DNA of 16,390 bases from Eubacterium sp. UBA3720 (GTDB lineage Bacteria > Bacillota > Clostridia > Lachnospirales > Lachnospiraceae): the NCBI GenBank assembly GCA_002371335.1, contig DFHP01000162.1:10666-27055 (forward strand). The letters are read 5' to 3'. A program made the translations under genes and the position numbers. Below are positions 13,461-16,390 of the stretch, piece after piece (within the stretch, counting starts at the first letter, position 1; every line of letters begins with the position of its first letter). Under the pieces are notes generated by a model. That model was not told where the DNA came from. It was given only the letters and a program-made list of their open reading frames with translations, and searched no databases.

Positions 13461-14735
13461 ATGAACAAAAATTTAAACGAAAAGAAAATACTGATACTTG
13501 GAGCGGATACTTCCACAGCCGATGCAATAACATATCTGAAAGAAAAAGGCGTAAGAACGGTTTTGACGGATTATAATCCACCGGAAAGACTCGCTGAAAA
13601 GAGAATGACCGATGAATACTGGATGATCGATGTGGCTGACACGGATGCTTTGGAAAAGGCCTGCAGGGAAGAGGGAATCACGAATATATTTGCAGGGAAT
13701 CATGAATTTTGTCTTGATCAGTGCAAGGAGCTCTGTGCGCGTCTGGGGTTCCCATTTTACGCTTCGGAGAAAGGCTGGCACGCCTCCAGAGATAAGTTGT
13801 TTTACAAAGCGAAATGCATAGAGAAGGGGCTTCGCGTTCCGGAGTTGTATCCGGTGGACGCCTCATTAAAAGAGGAAGATCTGAAAAAGATAAACTATCC
13901 CGTGATCGTAAAGCCCAATGACGGAAACGGGAGAAGAGGCGTCTTTCTGGCAGGAAATGAAGAGGAGCTGAAGGAAGCGTATTTAAATTCGATGAAGTTT
14001 TCGGGAAGGAAAGAGGTCCTTGTGGAGCAGTTCATCGACGGAGACGAGATTTTTTATATTTGTTATGTATACCGGGGAGAGCTGTATCTGGTCGATGTGG
14101 TGGTCAATCGGCCGGTCATCATTGACGGGGAGAAAAAATTTGGCTTTTTTGACCATGACAGGCTGTTTGTAAGAAATATTGATCCGCGGGAATTCGAAGC
14201 TTACCGGGAAATCGTGAAGGAACTGGAGTGTGAGAACGGGCTTTGTATATTCCAGGGAATACGTAAGGACGGCCGCGTTTATAACATGGAATTTGGATTC
14301 AGGCTGGATGGATTCTGTACATGGAGACGTACAAAGGTCATGTCGGGGGTGGATTATCTGGCGCTGATGGTAGATCTGGCTCTGGGTGAATATGAGACAG
14401 ACTGTTTCGAGGAAGACAGAAGCATCCCGGATGAAACCTATGTGGGTTATGTGCTGTGGGGCAGACCCGGAAGAGTAGCGCATATCGAAGGAAGAGAAGA
14501 GCTTTATGAAAGAGATGATCTGATCATTCTGTGGGATCGTTTCGGGGAAGGAGACATCATTCCGGATACCCCTGACATGAGGTCGATCGCGTTCGCAATT
14601 GAGATATTCGGCAGCTCGTATGAAGAAATAAAGGAAAAAATGAAAAATATAAATAAAGATCTGCATTTGTATGATGAGGATCATCGGGATCTGCTGGAAT
14701 ACAGGCTGCCTGATTATGAGAGATGGAAATACTGA
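13461..14735 (+). CDS. ATP-grasp ligase (carboxylate-amine ligase-like)
   Basis: A 424-residue cytoplasmic protein with a pre-ATP-grasp Rossmann-like N-terminus (KKILILGADTSTADAITYL, residues 8-26) and an ATP-grasp domain. Visible are the first ATP-binding lysine region YPVIVKPNDGNGRRGVFLAG (146-165), the adenine-side motif VLVEQFIDGDEI (186-197) and the metal-binding end region YNMEFGFRLDGF (274-285). In the last motif the usual Glu-x-Asn-Pro-Arg reads Glu-Phe-Gly-Phe-Arg, keeping Glu and Arg. Family enzymes join a carboxylate to an amine or thiol via an acyl-phosphate. Beside an aminotransferase and a WbqC protein, ligation of an amino acid or other acid to an amino sugar is a reasonable guess. 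ATG 13461 with AAAGGAC about 9 bases upstream is preferred; an in-frame TTG at 13437 would overlap the WbqC gene. Confidence 0.86.
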   Translation: MNKNLNEKKILILGADTSTADAITYLKEKGVRTVLTDYNPPERLAEKRMTDEYWMIDVADTDALEKACREEGITNIFAGNHEFCLDQCKELCARLGFPFYASEKGWHASRDKLFYKAKCIEKGLRVPELYPVDASLKEEDLKKINYPVIVKPNDGNGRRGVFLAGNEEELKEAYLNSMKFSGRKEVLVEQFIDGDEIFYICYVYRGELYLVDVVVNRPVIIDGEKKFGFFDHDRLFVRNIDPREFEAYREIVKELECENGLCIFQGIRKDGRVYNMEFGFRLDGFCTWRRTKVMSGVDYLALMVDLALGEYETDCFEEDRSIPDETYVGYVLWGRPGRVAHIEGREELYERDDLIILWDRFGEGDIIPDTPDMRSIAFAIEIFGSSYEEIKEKMKNINKDLHLYDEDHRDLLEYRLPDYERWKY

Positions 14736-14756
14736 TTTCAGACGGGAGGAAGGGAA

Positions 14757-16181
14757 ATGACCAGAAAATTGAAATATGCACTGCTGCTTTCAACAACGGC
14801 CATTCTGCTTGCCGGATGCACGAAGGAACTGCGGGAGGATTCCGACACGCCGGATATAGCGCCTGCCGTCACGGTGAATTTCAACAGCGTGACAGGAGAG
14901 ATCAAGCCTTTAAACGGTATCAATAACGGGCCGGCATCGGAAGCGGACATACAGACGGATCATATAGAATGGGGGCTTGACGCGACAGAGATATACCGGG
15001 AACTGGAGATCCCTTATGTCAGAACTCATGATACGGAATATCCGGACGGCAGCGATTATTTCATCGACATTCATTGCATCTTTCCGGATATGAGCCGCGA
15101 TCCGGCTGATGAGGAAGCATATAACTTTACCGGAACGGACGCCTATATCGCGAAGGTTCAGGCGGCCGGCGCGGAGGTGTTTTACAGACTGGGAGAGTCT
15201 ATTGCCCCGTCGGCGGAGGAAGCGACTTATCAATACCCTCCGGAGGATTATCAGAAATGGGCGCAGATATGTGAACACATTATCGCCCATTACAACTATG
15301 GCTGGAAAGAAGGCTTTCAGTATGGAATCCGGTATTGGGAGATATGGAATGAACCGGACATGCCCCGGCAATGGGTCGGAGAGATCGAACAATACTATGA
15401 GCTTTATAAGATCACGGCCCGTTATCTGAAAAGTATTTATCCCGATATAAAGATCGGCGGAGGCGTTCTGTCTTCCGCGGAGGAAGAGGATGTTGAAGCG
15501 TTTCTGGAGGCAATCAATGATGACGGGATACAGACCCCGCTGGATTTTTTCAGCTGGCATCTTTATACAGGAAACGCCTCGGATTTTACCTATAGAGCAG
15601 GAGTGGTACGCGATACGCTGGACAAATATGGATATCAGGCCGCCGAAACCTTTGCCGATGAGTGGAACTATGTGGACAACTGGGAAAATCTGGAGACTAC
15701 TTGGGAAAAAATATACTCGCCGGATATAGCTGCTTTTTACACGGCATGCTTTATAACGCTGCAGAATTCGAAGGTCGACGGAGCAATGTACTATGACGGA
15801 GCCCTGACCGGCAAATACGCATACTGGTGCGGACTGTACACTTCGGAAGGAGAGAAACTTCCCGGATACTACAGCTTTCAGGCTTTTGCGAAGCTGAAAC
15901 AGATGGTCAACCAGGTTGAGGTAACGTCAGAAAGAAGTACGGAAGACCACGGTATATATGTATGTGCGGCTTCAGGCAGCCAGGATGTGATCCTGATGGC
16001 CAATACCAGCGATGAGGAGGTGAGATTCAGACTGAATTCAAATTCCTCGGGAACAAACGCGGATGTATTCATTGTGAATCAGGAATCACCATCGGGAGCA
16101 AATCAGCTGGATCAGGAGATCACCGACAGTATGATGATCGATATGAAACCATGGGAGATGAGGCTGATCACCATAGATTGA
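14757..16181 (+). CDS. Secreted GH39-like glycoside hydrolase lipoprotein
   Basis: A 474-residue protein with a lipoprotein signal peptide: basic start MTRKLKY, hydrophobic core, and lipobox LLAGC with the lipidated Cys at residue 21. A polar linker and then a (beta/alpha)8 clan-A glycosidase domain follow. Signature elements are YVRTHDTEYPDG near residues 87-98, the acid/base motif in YWEIWNEPDMP (N198, E199), FFSWHLYTG at 264-272, and the likely nucleophile Glu302 in ETFADEWNYV. A C-terminal beta-rich region (about 385-474) ends the protein. Family 39 contains xylosidases, iduronidases and PslG, a glycosidase of the Psl exopolysaccharide locus, the closest functional analogy here. It probably cleaves or trims the polymer made by this locus on the outer membrane face. 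GGGAGGAAGG (14744-14753) sets the start, 21 bases after the ATP-grasp stop. Exact family and substrate are uncertain. Confidence 0.85.
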   Translation: MTRKLKYALLLSTTAILLAGCTKELREDSDTPDIAPAVTVNFNSVTGEIKPLNGINNGPASEADIQTDHIEWGLDATEIYRELEIPYVRTHDTEYPDGSDYFIDIHCIFPDMSRDPADEEAYNFTGTDAYIAKVQAAGAEVFYRLGESIAPSAEEATYQYPPEDYQKWAQICEHIIAHYNYGWKEGFQYGIRYWEIWNEPDMPRQWVGEIEQYYELYKITARYLKSIYPDIKIGGGVLSSAEEEDVEAFLEAINDDGIQTPLDFFSWHLYTGNASDFTYRAGVVRDTLDKYGYQAAETFADEWNYVDNWENLETTWEKIYSPDIAAFYTACFITLQNSKVDGAMYYDGALTGKYAYWCGLYTSEGEKLPGYYSFQAFAKLKQMVNQVEVTSERSTEDHGIYVCAASGSQDVILMANTSDEEVRFRLNSNSSGTNADVFIVNQESPSGANQLDQEITDSMMIDMKPWEMRLITID

Positions 16182-16224
16182 ACAAAGGGTTATGGAGAGT
16201 GAAGCTGACTGAATGAGGTAAGCA

Positions 16225-16390
16225 GGTAATTGCGAAACTCCATGTAGGTGGGAAATTGTGTGACGATTCAAACGGCTTCCGCGCAAAGAACTTCTATATA
16301 TTCACTTCATCTGCTGCTAATATTCGCGAAATCATAAACTTGCTGCGCCGAGGCAGTATGATTTCTGCTCATACAGCAGATTCCGTTCAT
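16225..16390 (+). repeat. Long imperfect-palindrome repeat, copy C (cut by window end)
   Basis: Starts 43 bases after the glycosidase stop with GGTAATTGC (16225-16233), as copy A does. From TTCAAAC at 16267 to the window end it aligns gaplessly with copy A 3461-3584, about 112 of 124 bases identical. It includes AAATCATA (16329-16336) pairing with TATGATTT (16357-16364) and the apical CTGC (16343-16346) with GCAG (16353-16356). The right half, including the outer arms, lies outside the window. Orientation matches copies A and B. Confidence 0.88.

Noticed and set aside
16184..16193. AAAGGGTTAT shared between the start of the copy C flank and copy B (12482-12491)
   Set aside because: A 10-base match at different distances from the conserved arm in the two copies; could be chance, and too little to extend the element.

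Overview
The window is part of an extracellular or capsular polysaccharide locus. All thirteen genes lie on the + strand, and most are packed as an operon with stop/start overlaps. Purine-rich Shine-Dalgarno sequences, one TTG start, the repertoire (VanZ, heparinase II/III-like, WbqC, lipobox GH39-like lipoprotein) and the moderate GC content suggest a gut or rumen Clostridia, probably Lachnospiraceae-like. That taxonomic call is inference; there is no rRNA or other marker here.

Layout. (1) 1-1709: UDP-ManNAc dehydrogenase (3' part) and the non-hydrolysing UDP-GlcNAc 2-epimerase, which together supply UDP-ManNAcA. (2) 1828-3402: a heparinase II/III-like protein with no visible signal peptide. 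(3) 3403-3694: intergenic, filled by a 242-nt imperfect palindrome (repeat copy A). (4) 3695-12412: the assembly module, with two GT4 and two GT2 glycosyltransferases, a Wzy-like polymerase, a Wzx-like flippase, a VanZ-family membrane protein and a VioA-like DegT aminotransferase. (5) 12413-12742: intergenic, holding a half-deleted repeat remnant followed by a full repeat (copy B). (6) 12743-16181: a WbqC-family protein, an ATP-grasp ligase and a secreted GH39-like lipoprotein glycosidase. (7) 16182-16390: repeat copy C, cut by the window end.

How the genes fit together (inference): nucleotide sugars are made (ManNAcA here; an amino-dideoxy sugar via the DegT enzyme), the WbqC and ATP-grasp proteins may decorate the amino sugar, the four glycosyltransferases build a lipid-linked repeat unit, the flippase exports it and the polymerase joins units. 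The GH39-like lipoprotein may trim the polymer outside the cell, much as PslG does in the Pseudomonas Psl system.

The most unusual content is the repeat family. Three same-orientation copies of a roughly 240-nt long-hairpin element sit exactly at module borders. Their arms differ between copies but change in a compensatory way, so base pairing is preserved. A fourth, degenerate copy fused to the aminotransferase gene encodes that protein's last three residues and stop codon. I do not recognise this element as a named RNA or mobile-element family.
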